Origin: an uncultured Porphyromonadaceae bacterium
Lineage (GTDB): Bacteria > Bacteroidota > Bacteroidia > Bacteroidales > Muribaculaceae
Reading direction: 5' to 3'
DNA length: 64,000 nucleotides
Assembly (NCBI GenBank): GCA_900541835.1
Contig: UQLL01000010.1
Coordinates: 3,986-67,985 of the forward strand
Positions 16,965 through 26,286 of this stretch are shown here, piece by piece (the stretch's first letter is position 1; the number at the start of each line of letters is the position of its first letter). Both the position numbers and the translations under genes were made by a program. A model generated the notes under the pieces. It saw nothing but the letters and a program-made list of their open reading frames with translations, did no database searches and was not told the origin of the DNA.

Positions 16965-19610
16965 ATGGCTAAGAAAATAGCGGAGACTCCGCTGATGAAG
17001 CAATACCTGGAGATGAAGCGCCGGCACCCCGACGCCATCCTGCTGTTCCGCGTGGGCGACTTCTACGAGACGTTCTCCGACGACGCCATCGACGCCAGCC
17101 GCATCCTGGGCATCACGCTGACGCGCCGCGCCAACGGCTCCGCCTCGTCAATCGAGCTGGCGGGCTTCCCGCACCACGCCCTCGACACCTACCTGCCGCG
17201 CCTGGTGCGCGCCGGGCGCCGTGTGGCCATCTGCGAACAGCTCGAAGACCCCAAGCTCACCAAGAAGCTCGTCAAGCGCGGCATCACCGAGCTCATCACC
17301 CCCGGCCTCAACCTCAGCGACAGCCTGCTCCAGTCGCGCCGCAACAACTTCCTGGCCGGCGTATGCTTCGGACCCAAGCAGGTGGGCATGGCCTTCCTCG
17401 ACATCTCCACCGGCGAGTTCCTCTGCGCCCAGGGAACGCCGCAGTACGCCGACAAGCTCATGGGCGCCATCGGCCCCGCCGAGCTGGTGATGATGCGCGG
17501 CGACAAGGCCCGCGCCGCACGCCTGGCGCCACCATCGTGCGCCCTTTATGAGCTGGAGGACTGGATATACACCGAGCAGGCCGCCCACGAACGCCTCACC
17601 CGCCACTTCTCCACCGCCTCGCTCCGAGGCTTCGGCGTAGACGACCTCCCGCTGGGCGTCATAGCAGCCGGCTCGCTGCTCTACTACCTCGACGCCACCG
17701 AGCACAAGCAGATAGCCCACATCACCTCCCTGGCCCGCATCGACGAGGAACGGTACGTGCGCCTCGACCGCTTCACCGTCCGCAACCTCGAGATCATCGA
17801 CCCATTAGGGGAAGGCGGCAAAAGCCTGCTCGACATCCTCGACCGCACCTGCTGCCCCCCCGGGGCGCGCATGCTCCGCCGCCGCCTCGTCATGCCCCTG
17901 GCGCACGTCGACGAGATAAACGCCCGCCTCGACATGGTCCAGATCCTATACGACGACCCGGAGCTGCGCTCGCACCTGTCCGACATCCTCACCGACATCG
18001 GCGACCCGGAGCGCATCGCCTCCAAGATCGGCGCCCGGCGCGTCGGGCCGCGCGAGATGCTCCGCCTGCTCCAGTCGCTCCAGGCCTTCGACTGCCTCCG
18101 CGCCCTGCTCGACTCCTCAGGCTTCGACCAGCTGCACCGCACCGCCGAGAGCATCGACCCCCTCACAGAGCTCACACGCCGCCTGCGCGCCACCCTGCGC
18201 GACGACGCCCCCACCATGCTCAGCCAGGGCAACGTCATAGCCCCCGGCGTCGACGACGAGCTCGACCAGCTCCACGACCTGCTCGACCACAGCAACGAGC
18301 GCCTCGACCAGATGCTCCAGGCCGAGATCGCCGCCACCGGCATAGCCTCGCTCAAGCGCGGCTACAACTCCGTGTTCGGCTACTACTTCGAGGTGCGCAA
18401 CACCTACCGCGACAAGGCCCCGGCCCACTGGATCCGCAAGCAGACCCTGGTGGGCGCCGAGCGGTACATAACCCCCGAGCTCAAGGAGCTGGAGCAGAAG
18501 ATCCTCGGCGCCGAGGAGCGCATCGCCGCCATCGAGAGCCGCATCTTCAACGAGCTCATTGAGACGGCAGTGCGCTACATCCCCGCCATCATGCGCGACG
18601 CCCAGGAGGCCGCCGGACTCGACTGCGACCTATCGGCCGCCACAGCCGCCATCGACAACCACTACGTCCGCCCCGCCGTCGACGACTCCCTGGAGCTCGA
18701 CATCACCGACGGGCGCCACCCCGTCATCGAGCAGATGCTCCCCCCCGGCGAGATGTACGTGGCCAACTCCGTGCGCCTCGATACCGAGCGCCAGCAGATC
18801 ATGGTCATCACCGGGCCCAACATGAGCGGCAAGTCGGCCCTGCTGCGCCAGACCGCCCTCATCGCCCTCATGGCCCAGGCCGGGCAGTTCGTGCCAGCGC
18901 GCTCGGCCCGCGTCGGCGCCATCGACAAGATCTTCACCCGCGTCGGCGCCAGCGACAACATATCACGCGGCGAGTCCACCTTCATGGTCGAGATGACCGA
19001 GGCCGCATCCATCCTCAACAATATGTCGCGCCGGTCGCTGATACTATTCGACGAGCTCGGCCGAGGCACCTCCACCTACGACGGCATCTCCATCGCCTGG
19101 GCCATCGTCGAGAACATCCACGAGAACGGCGCCTGCCGACCCCGCACCCTCTTCGCCACCCACTACCACGAGCTCAACGAGATGGAGAAGTCCTTCCCCC
19201 GCGTGGTCAACTACAACGTGGCCGTGAGCGAGCACGACGGCAAGGTGCTCTTCCTGCGCAAGCTCGAGAAGGGGGGCTCGGCCCACAGCTTCGGCATCCA
19301 CGTGGCACGCATCGCCGGCATCCCGCCCTCGATCGTCAAGCGCGCCGGGGAGGTGCTCCGCGAGCTCGAGTCCACCTCCCGCCAGGAAAGCAAAGAGAGC
19401 GAGTCCGACCCCGCCAAACCCGACATGGCAGGCCTGGGCAAGCGACGCGAGGGATACCAGACATCCATCTTCCAGCTCGACGACCCCCTGCTCGGCCAGA
19501 TCCGCGACCGCATCCTCGGACTCGACATCGATAACCTCACCCCCATCCAGGCCCTCACCACCCTCCACGGCCTCAAGTCACTCCTCACCGGCAAACCAGA
19601 ACAAAGATGA
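16965..19610 (+). CDS. mutS: DNA mismatch repair protein MutS
   Basis: 881 residues, full length. The mismatch-reading motif GDFYETF (about 27-33) is the FxE of MutS1. Connector, lever and clamp domains follow. The ATPase has Walker A GPNMSGKSALLRQ (about 621), Walker B LILFDELGRGTS and the FATHYHEL motif. It recognises mispairs and starts repair with MutL. The 49-base gap before it contains repeated AGCTRA units. The stop overlaps the ATG of the following glycosyltransferase (ATGA). Confidence 0.97.
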   Translation: MAKKIAETPLMKQYLEMKRRHPDAILLFRVGDFYETFSDDAIDASRILGITLTRRANGSASSIELAGFPHHALDTYLPRLVRAGRRVAICEQLEDPKLTKKLVKRGITELITPGLNLSDSLLQSRRNNFLAGVCFGPKQVGMAFLDISTGEFLCAQGTPQYADKLMGAIGPAELVMMRGDKARAARLAPPSCALYELEDWIYTEQAAHERLTRHFSTASLRGFGVDDLPLGVIAAGSLLYYLDATEHKQIAHITSLARIDEERYVRLDRFTVRNLEIIDPLGEGGKSLLDILDRTCCPPGARMLRRRLVMPLAHVDEINARLDMVQILYDDPELRSHLSDILTDIGDPERIASKIGARRVGPREMLRLLQSLQAFDCLRALLDSSGFDQLHRTAESIDPLTELTRRLRATLRDDAPTMLSQGNVIAPGVDDELDQLHDLLDHSNERLDQMLQAEIAATGIASLKRGYNSVFGYYFEVRNTYRDKAPAHWIRKQTLVGAERYITPELKELEQKILGAEERIAAIESRIFNELIETAVRYIPAIMRDAQEAAGLDCDLSAATAAIDNHYVRPAVDDSLELDITDGRHPVIEQMLPPGEMYVANSVRLDTERQQIMVITGPNMSGKSALLRQTALIALMAQAGQFVPARSARVGAIDKIFTRVGASDNISRGESTFMVEMTEAASILNNMSRRSLILFDELGRGTSTYDGISIAWAIVENIHENGACRPRTLFATHYHELNEMEKSFPRVVNYNVAVSEHDGKVLFLRKLEKGGSAHSFGIHVARIAGIPPSIVKRAGEVLRELESTSRQESKESESDPAKPDMAGLGKRREGYQTSIFQLDDPLLGQIRDRILGLDIDNLTPIQALTTLHGLKSLLTGKPEQR

Positions 19611-20758
19611 AAATCGCATACGACGGCAAGCGGGCCATCCGCAACCTCACCGGGCTGGGCAACTACTCGCGCCTGGTAATCGAGACCATGTCGGCGGCCC
19701 TGACGGCCGACGACCACCTGGTCTACGTCCCCGACATGCGCACAAACGACCGCCTCGGCACCCTGCAGCGACGCCCCAACGTCACCTTCCGCCAGCCGGA
19801 CCGTTTCTACGCCTGGCCCAAGGCCCTCTGGCGCTCCTGGGGCGTCACCGCACAGGCCGTACGCGAAGGCGCCACCATATACCACGGCCTCAGCAATGAG
19901 CTGCCGCTCAACATACACCGCTCCCCCATCGCCTCCGTCGTCACCATCCACGACGTCATCTACCGGCGCCTGCCCGACTGCTACCCGCCCATAGACCGAC
20001 GCCTCTACGACCTCAAGTACGGCCACGCCGCCCGCCACGCCGACCACGTCATCGCCATCTCCGAGGCCACCCGACGCGACGTCATGGAACTCTACGGAGT
20101 CCCGGAAGGCCGCATCACCGTCATCCGCCAGGGCTGCAGCCCCATCTTCGCACAGGAAGTCCCGCCGACCGACAAGGAGGCCGTGCGCAACCGCTACCGC
20201 CTGCCCGCCCGATACCTGGTGCAGGTCGGCACCATCGAGAAGCGCAAGAACCTCGAGACGAGCCTCCGCGCCCTGGCCAACATGCCCGAGGACATACACC
20301 TGGTGGCCGTCGGCAACGGTCGCGGATACCTCAAGGAGATGCTCGTCCTGGCCGAAGAACTCGGTGTGCGCCGACGCCTGCACGTGCTCCGCGACGTTCC
20401 CTTCGCCGACCTGCCCGCCATCTACCGCATGGCCCTGGCGGCCCTCTACCCCTCCCGCTACGAGGGCTTCGGCATCCCCGTCCTGGAGGCCCTCACCTGC
20501 GGCGTCCCCACGGTGACGAGCAACGTCTCCTCCCTGCCCGAGGCCGGAGGAGACGCCGCCTTCCTCGTCGCACCCGACGACGTACGTGCCCTCACCCAGG
20601 CCGTCCACGCCATCTACAAGGGAGGCCCGGACATCGACGCCCGCCGCCAGCGCGGCCTGCGCCATGCCGCCACCTTCGCCGCAACAGACATCGCCGACCG
20701 CATCCACTCAGTATACAAAACCGCCATCGCCGACCACAAAAAGCTAAGGAAATCGTAG
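19607..20758 (+). CDS. glycosyltransferase family 4
   Basis: 383 residues with a GT-B fold. Visible are the N-terminal glycine loop (GLGNYSRLVIETM), VTIHDVIYRRLPD, the nucleotide-sugar region VGTIEKRKN (about 207-215) and the EGFGIPVLEALTCGVP signature (about 287-302). It transfers a sugar from a nucleotide donor; target unknown. It overlaps mutS by 4 bases. Its TAG stop (20756-20758) belongs to the GTAGGA end of a palindromic repeat, so the present C-terminus (KKLRKS) may have been set by repeat insertion. Confidence 0.88.
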   Translation: MKIAYDGKRAIRNLTGLGNYSRLVIETMSAALTADDHLVYVPDMRTNDRLGTLQRRPNVTFRQPDRFYAWPKALWRSWGVTAQAVREGATIYHGLSNELPLNIHRSPIASVVTIHDVIYRRLPDCYPPIDRRLYDLKYGHAARHADHVIAISEATRRDVMELYGVPEGRITVIRQGCSPIFAQEVPPTDKEAVRNRYRLPARYLVQVGTIEKRKNLETSLRALANMPEDIHLVAVGNGRGYLKEMLVLAEELGVRRRLHVLRDVPFADLPAIYRMALAALYPSRYEGFGIPVLEALTCGVPTVTSNVSSLPEAGGDAAFLVAPDDVRALTQAVHAIYKGGPDIDARRQRGLRHAATFAATDIADRIHSVYKTAIADHKKLRKS

Positions 20759-20778
20759 GAATGCACCCTGTGCATCCG
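20755..20778 (-). repeat. dispersed palindromic repeat, first of a head-to-head pair
   Basis: GTAGGAATGCACC followed by CTGTGCATCCG. It supplies the stop codon of the glycosyltransferase gene and faces a second copy 14 bases downstream in opposite orientation. Confidence 0.8.
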
Positions 20779-20792
20779 AAAAGATTCACGAG

Positions 20793-20819
20793 GCGGATGC
20801 ACCAGGGTGCAGCCATACA
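20793..20819 (+). repeat. dispersed palindromic repeat, second of a head-to-head pair
   Basis: GCGGATGCACCAG followed by GGTGCAGCCATACA. With the preceding copy it could form one long hairpin between the glycosyltransferase and rsmH and might separate the mutS transcript from the cell-division cluster. Confidence 0.8.
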
Positions 20820-20836
20820 ATCCCCAACTAAAACCC

Positions 20837-21751
20837 ATGTCCACCCCCTACCACATACCGGCACTGCTGCAGCCTACCGTCGACGCGCTTGACATTCAGC
20901 CGTCAGGACGATATGCCGACGCCACCTTCGGCGGCGGCGGACACTCGCGTGCCATTATGGAGCGCCTCGGACCCGACGGCCACCTCTACGGCTTCGACCG
21001 CGACATAGACGCCCGCGCCAATGCTCCGCAGGATGCCCGTTTCACTTTCGTTCACGGCGACTTCCGCTACATGCGCAATTTCCTGGATTACCTCGGCGCT
21101 CTGCCGGTGCAGGGCATCGTGGCGGACCTGGGCGTGTCGTTCCATCACTTCGATGAAGCGGAGCGGGGCTTCTCGTTCCGCGCCGACGCGCCCCTGGACA
21201 TGCGCATGAACCAGTCGGCCCCGCGCACCGCCGCCCACCTCCTCGCCGACATACCGCAGAAGGACCTGGAGCGCCTGCTGCGCGTCTACGCCGACCTGCG
21301 CAACCCGCGCCGCGTGGCCGAGGCGCTCGTCCGCGCCCGTGCCGAAAAGCCCATCCTCACCACGGCACAGCTGGCCGAAGCCGCCGAACCGGCCCTCGAC
21401 CCCAGGCGCGTCAAGAAAGAGATGGCACAGCTCTTCCAGGCGCTCCGCATCGAGGTCAACGGCGAGATCCAGGCCCTGGAGCAGCTCCTGCTCACCGCCG
21501 CCGACATGCTCGCCCCCGGCGGACGACTCGCCATCCTCACCTACCACAGCGTCGAAGACCGCCTCGTCAAGAACTTCTTCCGCTCCGGACGCCTCGACGG
21601 CGACGTCCGGACCGACATCTACGGCCGAGTCCAGTCCCCATGGAAACCCCTGAGCCGCCAGCCCATAGTCGCCTCCGAGGCCGAGGTCGAAGCCAACCCC
21701 CGCGCCCGTTCCGCCAAGCTGCGAGCTGCCGAATTAATCAGAAATCAATAA
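20837..21751 (+). CDS. rsmH: 16S rRNA (cytosine1402-N4)-methyltransferase RsmH
   Basis: 304 residues. The SAM-binding motif is DATFGGGGHSRAIMERL (about 29-45); GFDRD and VADLGVSFHHFD follow, then the helical insert and C-terminal TYHSVEDRLVK. It methylates C1402 of 16S rRNA in the ribosomal P site. It is normally the second gene of the division and cell wall cluster after mraZ; here mraZ is missing and a glycosyltransferase and a repeat pair precede it. ATG 20837 is the first start after the repeats. Confidence 0.96.
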   Translation: MSTPYHIPALLQPTVDALDIQPSGRYADATFGGGGHSRAIMERLGPDGHLYGFDRDIDARANAPQDARFTFVHGDFRYMRNFLDYLGALPVQGIVADLGVSFHHFDEAERGFSFRADAPLDMRMNQSAPRTAAHLLADIPQKDLERLLRVYADLRNPRRVAEALVRARAEKPILTTAQLAEAAEPALDPRRVKKEMAQLFQALRIEVNGEIQALEQLLLTAADMLAPGGRLAILTYHSVEDRLVKNFFRSGRLDGDVRTDIYGRVQSPWKPLSRQPIVASEAEVEANPRARSAKLRAAELIRNQ

Positions 21752-21801
21752 CCCCGAATTAGCAAATTGCCACATTGCGCCATCACCTTTATCCACTTGT
21801 T

Positions 21802-21827
21802 GTAATGATGCACCCTGGCGCATCCGC
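21802..21827 (-). repeat. dispersed palindromic repeat, slightly decayed
   Basis: GTAATGATGCACC then CTGGCGCATCCGC between rsmH and ftsL. The left end is GTAAT instead of GTAGG. The preceding AATTAGCAAATTGCCACATTG is an AT-rich low-complexity stretch. Confidence 0.7.
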
Positions 21828-21850
21828 AATCCCTCATCCATAGACTAAAA

Positions 21851-22240
21851 ATGGCCCCCAAAAAACAATCATCCGCGCCCGGCACCATCCGCGCCAAGCG
21901 CCACGAGCTCGTGGGCAACATACGCAAGGGACGCGGCATATCCGTCGACTTCTTCCGCCGCAACGGCTGGCTCATCATCTTCCTGACCGTCATCATCCTG
22001 GTGCTCATCGGCGTCCGCTACCGCACACGCGTATATATGCGCGAAATCAAGGAGTTACGCCAGGAGCTGCGCAGCGCCGAAAACGAATACATCGAGGAGA
22101 AGGCCCGCTACATGAGCCTCATCCGCGAGACCGACATGGTGCAGATGTCGGCCCGCTACAACCTCGGCCTGACCTTCTCCGACAAGCCCCCCTACACCCT
22201 CCGCCTCGACGCCCTCGATTCCCTCCCTCCCGCCAAATAA
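21851..22240 (+). CDS. ftsL: FtsL-like cell division protein
   Basis: 129 residues: a basic cytoplasmic N-terminus, one membrane helix (GWLIIFLTVIILVLIGV, about 38-54), then a periplasmic coiled coil (EIKELRQELRSAENEYIEEKA). This is the architecture of FtsL/DivIC-type septum proteins, and the position between rsmH and ftsI is the FtsL position. It would link the divisome to the FtsW-FtsI septal synthase. Sequence similarity in this family is weak, so the call rests on topology and context. Confidence 0.85.
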   Translation: MAPKKQSSAPGTIRAKRHELVGNIRKGRGISVDFFRRNGWLIIFLTVIILVLIGVRYRTRVYMREIKELRQELRSAENEYIEEKARYMSLIRETDMVQMSARYNLGLTFSDKPPYTLRLDALDSLPPAK

Positions 22241-22396
22241 CCCCCTTACCGACACGCCGCTCCATACATGACCGTGGTGGCTTTACCCATCACTCCCTTC
22301 CAATACGGATTCTGCGGAGACCTTTCCGAGACATTCAGGCCCTTTCCACACAAGCCAATTCATAATTTTACGTAAATCGCGAGGGACGCCTCCCGA

Positions 22397-22422
22397 TTTG
22401 TCAGGAAAATGTATTAACTTTG
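22397..22422 (+). promoter_or_regulatory. internal promoter for ftsI-murE-mraY-murD-ftsW
   Basis: TTTG at 22397-22400 and TAACTTTG at 22415-22422, a good match to the Bacteroidota consensus. Confidence 0.7.
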
Positions 22423-22463
22423 CATTCCTGACTGAACCCCGGCGACAACGACAGGCAATGTAG

Positions 22464-22483
22464 GGCTTAACCATGGTTAAGCC
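22464..22483. repeat. 20-bp perfect palindrome in the ftsI leader
   Basis: GGCTTAACCATGGTTAAGCC, preceded by TGTA so that it begins GTAGGGC like the end of the dispersed repeat family. It lies about 40 bases after the predicted transcription start and could be an operator, an RNA hairpin or a distant member of the family. Confidence 0.6.
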
Positions 22484-22524
22484 GAAGCCGCACCCGGCAT
22501 CAGAGTCCAGGCAACCCGGATGGT

Positions 22525-22549
22525 GCGGACGCACGGGCCGTGCACCCAT
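22525..22549 (+). repeat. dispersed palindromic repeat
   Basis: GCGGACGCACGGG then CCGTGCACCCATGCA; the right arm has one changed base. Located in the ftsI leader. Confidence 0.7.
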
Positions 22550-22579
22550 GCAGCCATCGCGGCAGCAACTCTCAACCCT

Positions 22580-22607
22580 CAGGTACGCACCAAGGTGCGA
22601 CCCTACA
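22580..22607 (+). repeat. dispersed palindromic repeat upstream of the ftsI start
   Basis: GGTACGCACC then AAGGTGCGACCCTACA. It ends 14 bases before the TTG start of ftsI and keeps the CCCTACA end. Confidence 0.7.
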
Positions 22608-22620
22608 ACTCGCTACTGAA

Positions 22621-24789
22621 TTGGCAAAGCAGAAGAACAAGAAGCGCATACTGTTCCGATACGGCCTGGTGACGGTCGTCTTCGTGGGCGTGGCCATCGC
22701 CATCGTCCTGTCGCTGGCATACACCACCACCGTCAACGCCGCCGACTGGGAGAAAGAGGCCAACGAGCAGATAGGCATCGAGAAAGTCATCGCCCCCGAG
22801 CGCGGCTCCATACTGGCCAGCAACGGTTCCATACTGGCCTGCAACGTCCTCGTATGGGACGTCAAGCTCGACATGCAGCATCCCAAGATGACCAGCTCCA
22901 AGCTCAACCTGCCGGGCCTCGACTCGCTTGCCGAATACCTCGACCGCCACTACCCGCGTCCGGCCGACCTGCGCTCGCTCCCCCCCGACTCCGCCGCCAA
23001 GTGCTCCTGGCGCGCCCGGCTGCAGCGCGAGATGGCAAAGCCACAGAAAAAGCGCAACCGCGCCCTCGTCATCGCCCGCGGCGTGAGCGAGAACACCATC
23101 GACACCCTCCGCCGCGCCCCGTTCCTGAAGGATTTCATCAAGTCCTCATCGGTGCCCCTATACCAGTTGTCGCGGTCGGTGCGCCGCCAGCCCTACGGCA
23201 TGATGGCGCGCTACAGCATCGGCGTCGTCAACGAGGTAAAGATCCTGGACCGCATAACCCCCAAGGGCGACACCATATACCGCCACGAGTCCCACGGCTA
23301 TTCCGGCCTGGAGAAGGACCTCGACTCCCTGCTCTACGGCAAGCCCGGCAAGTCCCGCTCCGTCACCTTCAACTCCGGCGTGAGCGGCTGGGAGACCGTG
23401 CCGGCCCGCCGAGGCTTCGACGTAGTCACCACCATCGACCTCCAGATCCAGGACATCCTGGAGCAGGAGATGGCGGAGCGCTGCTCGGCCGTCAAGGCCG
23501 AGTGGGGCACCGCCATGGTCATGGAGGTCGCCACCGGAGAGATCAAGGCCATCAGCAACCTCGAACGCCGCGACGACGGCACCTACGGCGAGGCTTACAA
23601 CCGCACCGTCACCTGCTTCGAGCCAGGTTCCGTGGTCAAGCCCATCTCCCTGCTCATCGCCTTCGAGGACGGCCTGATAACCAGCAACCACAACACCGTG
23701 GACTGCTCGCCGTTCATGAAGACCACCGACCCGCACGCGCCGACGGTCAAGACCATCCCCGAGGTCATGGGGTGGTCGTCGAACACGGGCGTGGCACGCA
23801 TAATCTTCCGGGGCTACGGCGACCGCCCGGAGGCATTCTACGACCGATGGAAGAAGCTCGGCCTGCTGGACCGCATGCACACCGGCATCGCCGAGGAGCG
23901 CCCGGCCCAGCTGCGACGCCTGACGGCCCGCACCCCCTCCGGCCTGCCCATCACCATGACGGCCCGCCACCTCGACCTGGCCCGCCAGGCCTTCGGATAC
24001 TCCGTAGAGATCTCGCCGCTATACCTGCTGAGCATCTACAACGCCATCGCCAACAACGGCCGCTACGTGCGTCCGCACCTGGTGCGCGCCCTGCGCGGCG
24101 GCGACGGCCGCGACTCCATAGTCCGCACCCCGCCCATCATGGAGCAGGTCTGCACCCCGGACCACGCCCGCATGCTCCGCGAGTGCCTGCGCCAGGTAGT
24201 CACCGGCGGCACCGCCCGCTCCGCAAAGCTCGACGAGATTGTGCCCCTGGCCGGCAAGACAGGCACCTGCTACCCCGTCTTCGAGAAGGGACGCGGCACG
24301 GGCTACGACCACTCCCGCCGACGCTTCGCCTTCGCCGGCTTCTTCCCCTACGACAATCCGCAGTACTCGGTGGTGGTGGTGGTGCTGGCCCCGGCCGGCA
24401 GCGGCGGCGCCGGGTCCATCTCCGGCAAGGTCCTCAGCCGCGTGGCCGAGCGCATGTTCGCCCGCGGAATGCTCGGCGACACCCCCGACTACCAGCGCGA
24501 CCCCGTGGCTTCCTCGCCAGTGCTCAGCAACGGCATCGGCCAGGCCATCCCGGACGTGAGGCAGAACCTGGGCGTCAGCGTCCGGCGCATCGCCGCCCCG
24601 CTGCCAGGCAGCCAGGCGCCACGCGCCGTCCCCGACGTCCGCGGCTACGACGCCCGCGCCGCCCTCCGGGAGCTCGAGACGCGCGGCATCAACGTAGTGC
24701 TCCGAGGCGCCGGGACCGTCCGACAGCAGAGCATAGCCCCTGGCACACCCCTGCGGCCGGGACAGAAAATCTTCCTCACCCTTTCCTGA
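22621..24789 (+). CDS. ftsI: septal peptidoglycan transpeptidase FtsI (PBP3) with PASTA domain
   Basis: 722 residues from TTG 22621. A short basic N-terminus and one membrane helix are followed by a dimerisation domain and a transpeptidase domain. The active-site motifs are present: SVVK in FEPGSVVKPI (about 341), SSNTG (about 386) and KTGTC (about 546). One PASTA domain (VPDVRGYDARAAL) closes the protein. It cross-links septal peptidoglycan with FtsW. The frame is open back to a GTG at 22540, but those 27 extra codons run through repeat sequence and contain no ATG; starting at TTG gives the LAKQKNKKRILFRYG N-terminus expected for the family. Confidence 0.92.
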   Translation: MAKQKNKKRILFRYGLVTVVFVGVAIAIVLSLAYTTTVNAADWEKEANEQIGIEKVIAPERGSILASNGSILACNVLVWDVKLDMQHPKMTSSKLNLPGLDSLAEYLDRHYPRPADLRSLPPDSAAKCSWRARLQREMAKPQKKRNRALVIARGVSENTIDTLRRAPFLKDFIKSSSVPLYQLSRSVRRQPYGMMARYSIGVVNEVKILDRITPKGDTIYRHESHGYSGLEKDLDSLLYGKPGKSRSVTFNSGVSGWETVPARRGFDVVTTIDLQIQDILEQEMAERCSAVKAEWGTAMVMEVATGEIKAISNLERRDDGTYGEAYNRTVTCFEPGSVVKPISLLIAFEDGLITSNHNTVDCSPFMKTTDPHAPTVKTIPEVMGWSSNTGVARIIFRGYGDRPEAFYDRWKKLGLLDRMHTGIAEERPAQLRRLTARTPSGLPITMTARHLDLARQAFGYSVEISPLYLLSIYNAIANNGRYVRPHLVRALRGGDGRDSIVRTPPIMEQVCTPDHARMLRECLRQVVTGGTARSAKLDEIVPLAGKTGTCYPVFEKGRGTGYDHSRRRFAFAGFFPYDNPQYSVVVVVLAPAGSGGAGSISGKVLSRVAERMFARGMLGDTPDYQRDPVASSPVLSNGIGQAIPDVRQNLGVSVRRIAAPLPGSQAPRAVPDVRGYDARAALRELETRGINVVLRGAGTVRQQSIAPGTPLRPGQKIFLTLS

Positions 24790-24808
24790 CAAAGAAACAC
24801 GCAAACAT

Positions 24809-26272
24809 ATGAAGAAACTGAGCCAACTCATCCGCGACCTCGAACCGCTGGAGGTAATCGGCGACACCGACCGCAACATCACGGCGCTGGCGTCCGACTC
24901 CCGCCGCGCCGGCAAGGACGCGCTGTTCGTGGCCGTCAAGGGCACGCAGACCGACGGCCATAAATACATACCCGTGGTGGCGAGCAACCACGTCGGCGCC
25001 ATCGTGTGCCAGGAGCTCCCCTCCACCTTCCTCCCCGATGTCACATACATAAAAGTGGCGGACTCGGCCGAGGCCCTCGGGCGCCTCGCCTCCGCCTGGC
25101 ACGATCATCCCAGCGAGAAGCTCTGCCTGGTGGGCGTCACCGGCACCAACGGCAAGACCACCACCGCCACCCTGCTCTACGAGATGGCACGCATGATGGG
25201 CCACCGTGCCGGCCTCCTCTCCACCGTCTGCAACTACATCGAGGACCGCGCCATCCCCACCACCCACACCACCCCGGACCCCATCACCCTCAACGAGCTG
25301 CTGGCCGAGATGGTGGAGGCCCGCTGCACCTACGCCTTCATGGAGGTCAGCAGCCACGCCGCGCAACAGCGCCGCATCGCCGGCCTCCGCTTCCGAGGCG
25401 CCCTCTTCTCCAACCTCACACGCGACCACCTCGACTACCACGGCACCGTCGAGAACTACCGCAACGCCAAGAAGATGTTCTTCGACATGCTCCCCGCCTC
25501 GGCCTTCGCCCTGGTCAACGCCGACGACAAGTCGGGCCCGTATATGCTCCAGAACACCCGCGCCCGCAAGTACACCTACTCGCTGCGCGGCGACGCCGAC
25601 TTCCGCGGCCGCATCCGCGAGAGCCGCCTCGACGGCACCCTGATGAGCTTCAACGGCCACGACGTGGAGGTCAACTTCACCGGCCGCTTCAACGCCTACA
25701 ACCTGCTGAGCGTCTACGGCGCGTCGCTGCTGCTCGGCTTCGACGCCGACAAGGTGCTCGTGAACATGTCGCGCCTGGTGCCCGTGGCCGGCCGCTTCCA
25801 GACCATCCGCTCCCGGGAGGGCAAGGTGGCCATCGTGGACTACGCCCACACCCCCGACGCGCTGGTGAACGTGCTCGACACCATCCGCGACATCGTAGGC
25901 ACCTCGGGCCGCATCCTCACCGTGGTAGGCGCCGGCGGCAACCGCGACCACGGCAAGCGCCCGATGATGGCCCGCGAGGCCGCCACCCGCTCCGACCTGC
26001 TCTTCCTCACCAGCGACAACCCCCGCTTCGAGGAGCCGGACGCCATCATCGCCGACATGCGAGCCGGCCTCGACGACCGGCAGGCCGCCACGGCCACCTG
26101 CGTCACCGACCGCCGCGAGGCCATCCGCGAAGCCATAGCGCAGGCACGCCCCGGCGACGTCGTGCTCATAGCCGGAAAGGGACACGAGAACTACCAGGAA
26201 GTGCAGGGCGTCAAGCACCACTTCGACGACCGCGAGGAGGTCCTCGCCGCCTTCGGCGGAGTTAAAAGTTAA
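24809..26272 (+). CDS. murE: UDP-MurNAc-L-Ala-D-Glu:meso-diaminopimelate ligase MurE
   Basis: 487 residues. The ATP loop is GVTGTNGKTTTATLL (about 110-124). The central domain has DYHGTVENYRNAKKMFF, and the C-terminal domain has VDYAHTPDALVNVL and the DNPR motif (about 404), which marks specificity for meso-diaminopimelate. It adds the third residue of the peptidoglycan stem peptide in the cytoplasm. Its stop lies in an AT-rich stretch GTTAAAAGTTAAGAATTAAG of low-complexity type. Confidence 0.96.
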   Translation: MKKLSQLIRDLEPLEVIGDTDRNITALASDSRRAGKDALFVAVKGTQTDGHKYIPVVASNHVGAIVCQELPSTFLPDVTYIKVADSAEALGRLASAWHDHPSEKLCLVGVTGTNGKTTTATLLYEMARMMGHRAGLLSTVCNYIEDRAIPTTHTTPDPITLNELLAEMVEARCTYAFMEVSSHAAQQRRIAGLRFRGALFSNLTRDHLDYHGTVENYRNAKKMFFDMLPASAFALVNADDKSGPYMLQNTRARKYTYSLRGDADFRGRIRESRLDGTLMSFNGHDVEVNFTGRFNAYNLLSVYGASLLLGFDADKVLVNMSRLVPVAGRFQTIRSREGKVAIVDYAHTPDALVNVLDTIRDIVGTSGRILTVVGAGGNRDHGKRPMMAREAATRSDLLFLTSDNPRFEEPDAIIADMRAGLDDRQAATATCVTDRREAIREAIAQARPGDVVLIAGKGHENYQEVQGVKHHFDDREEVLAAFGGVKS

Positions 26273-26286
26273 GAATTAAGAATCAG

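Larger units (their letters stand above)
22241..22620. other. 380-base non-coding gap inside the cell-division cluster
   Basis: No convincing gene on either strand. It contains, in order, a promoter (22397-22422), a 20-bp perfect palindrome (22464-22483) and two copies of the palindromic repeat (22525-22549, 22580-22607), ending at the probable TTG start of ftsI. These suggest a separate transcript for ftsI and the genes after it, with a structured leader of about 190 bases. Confidence 0.6.
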
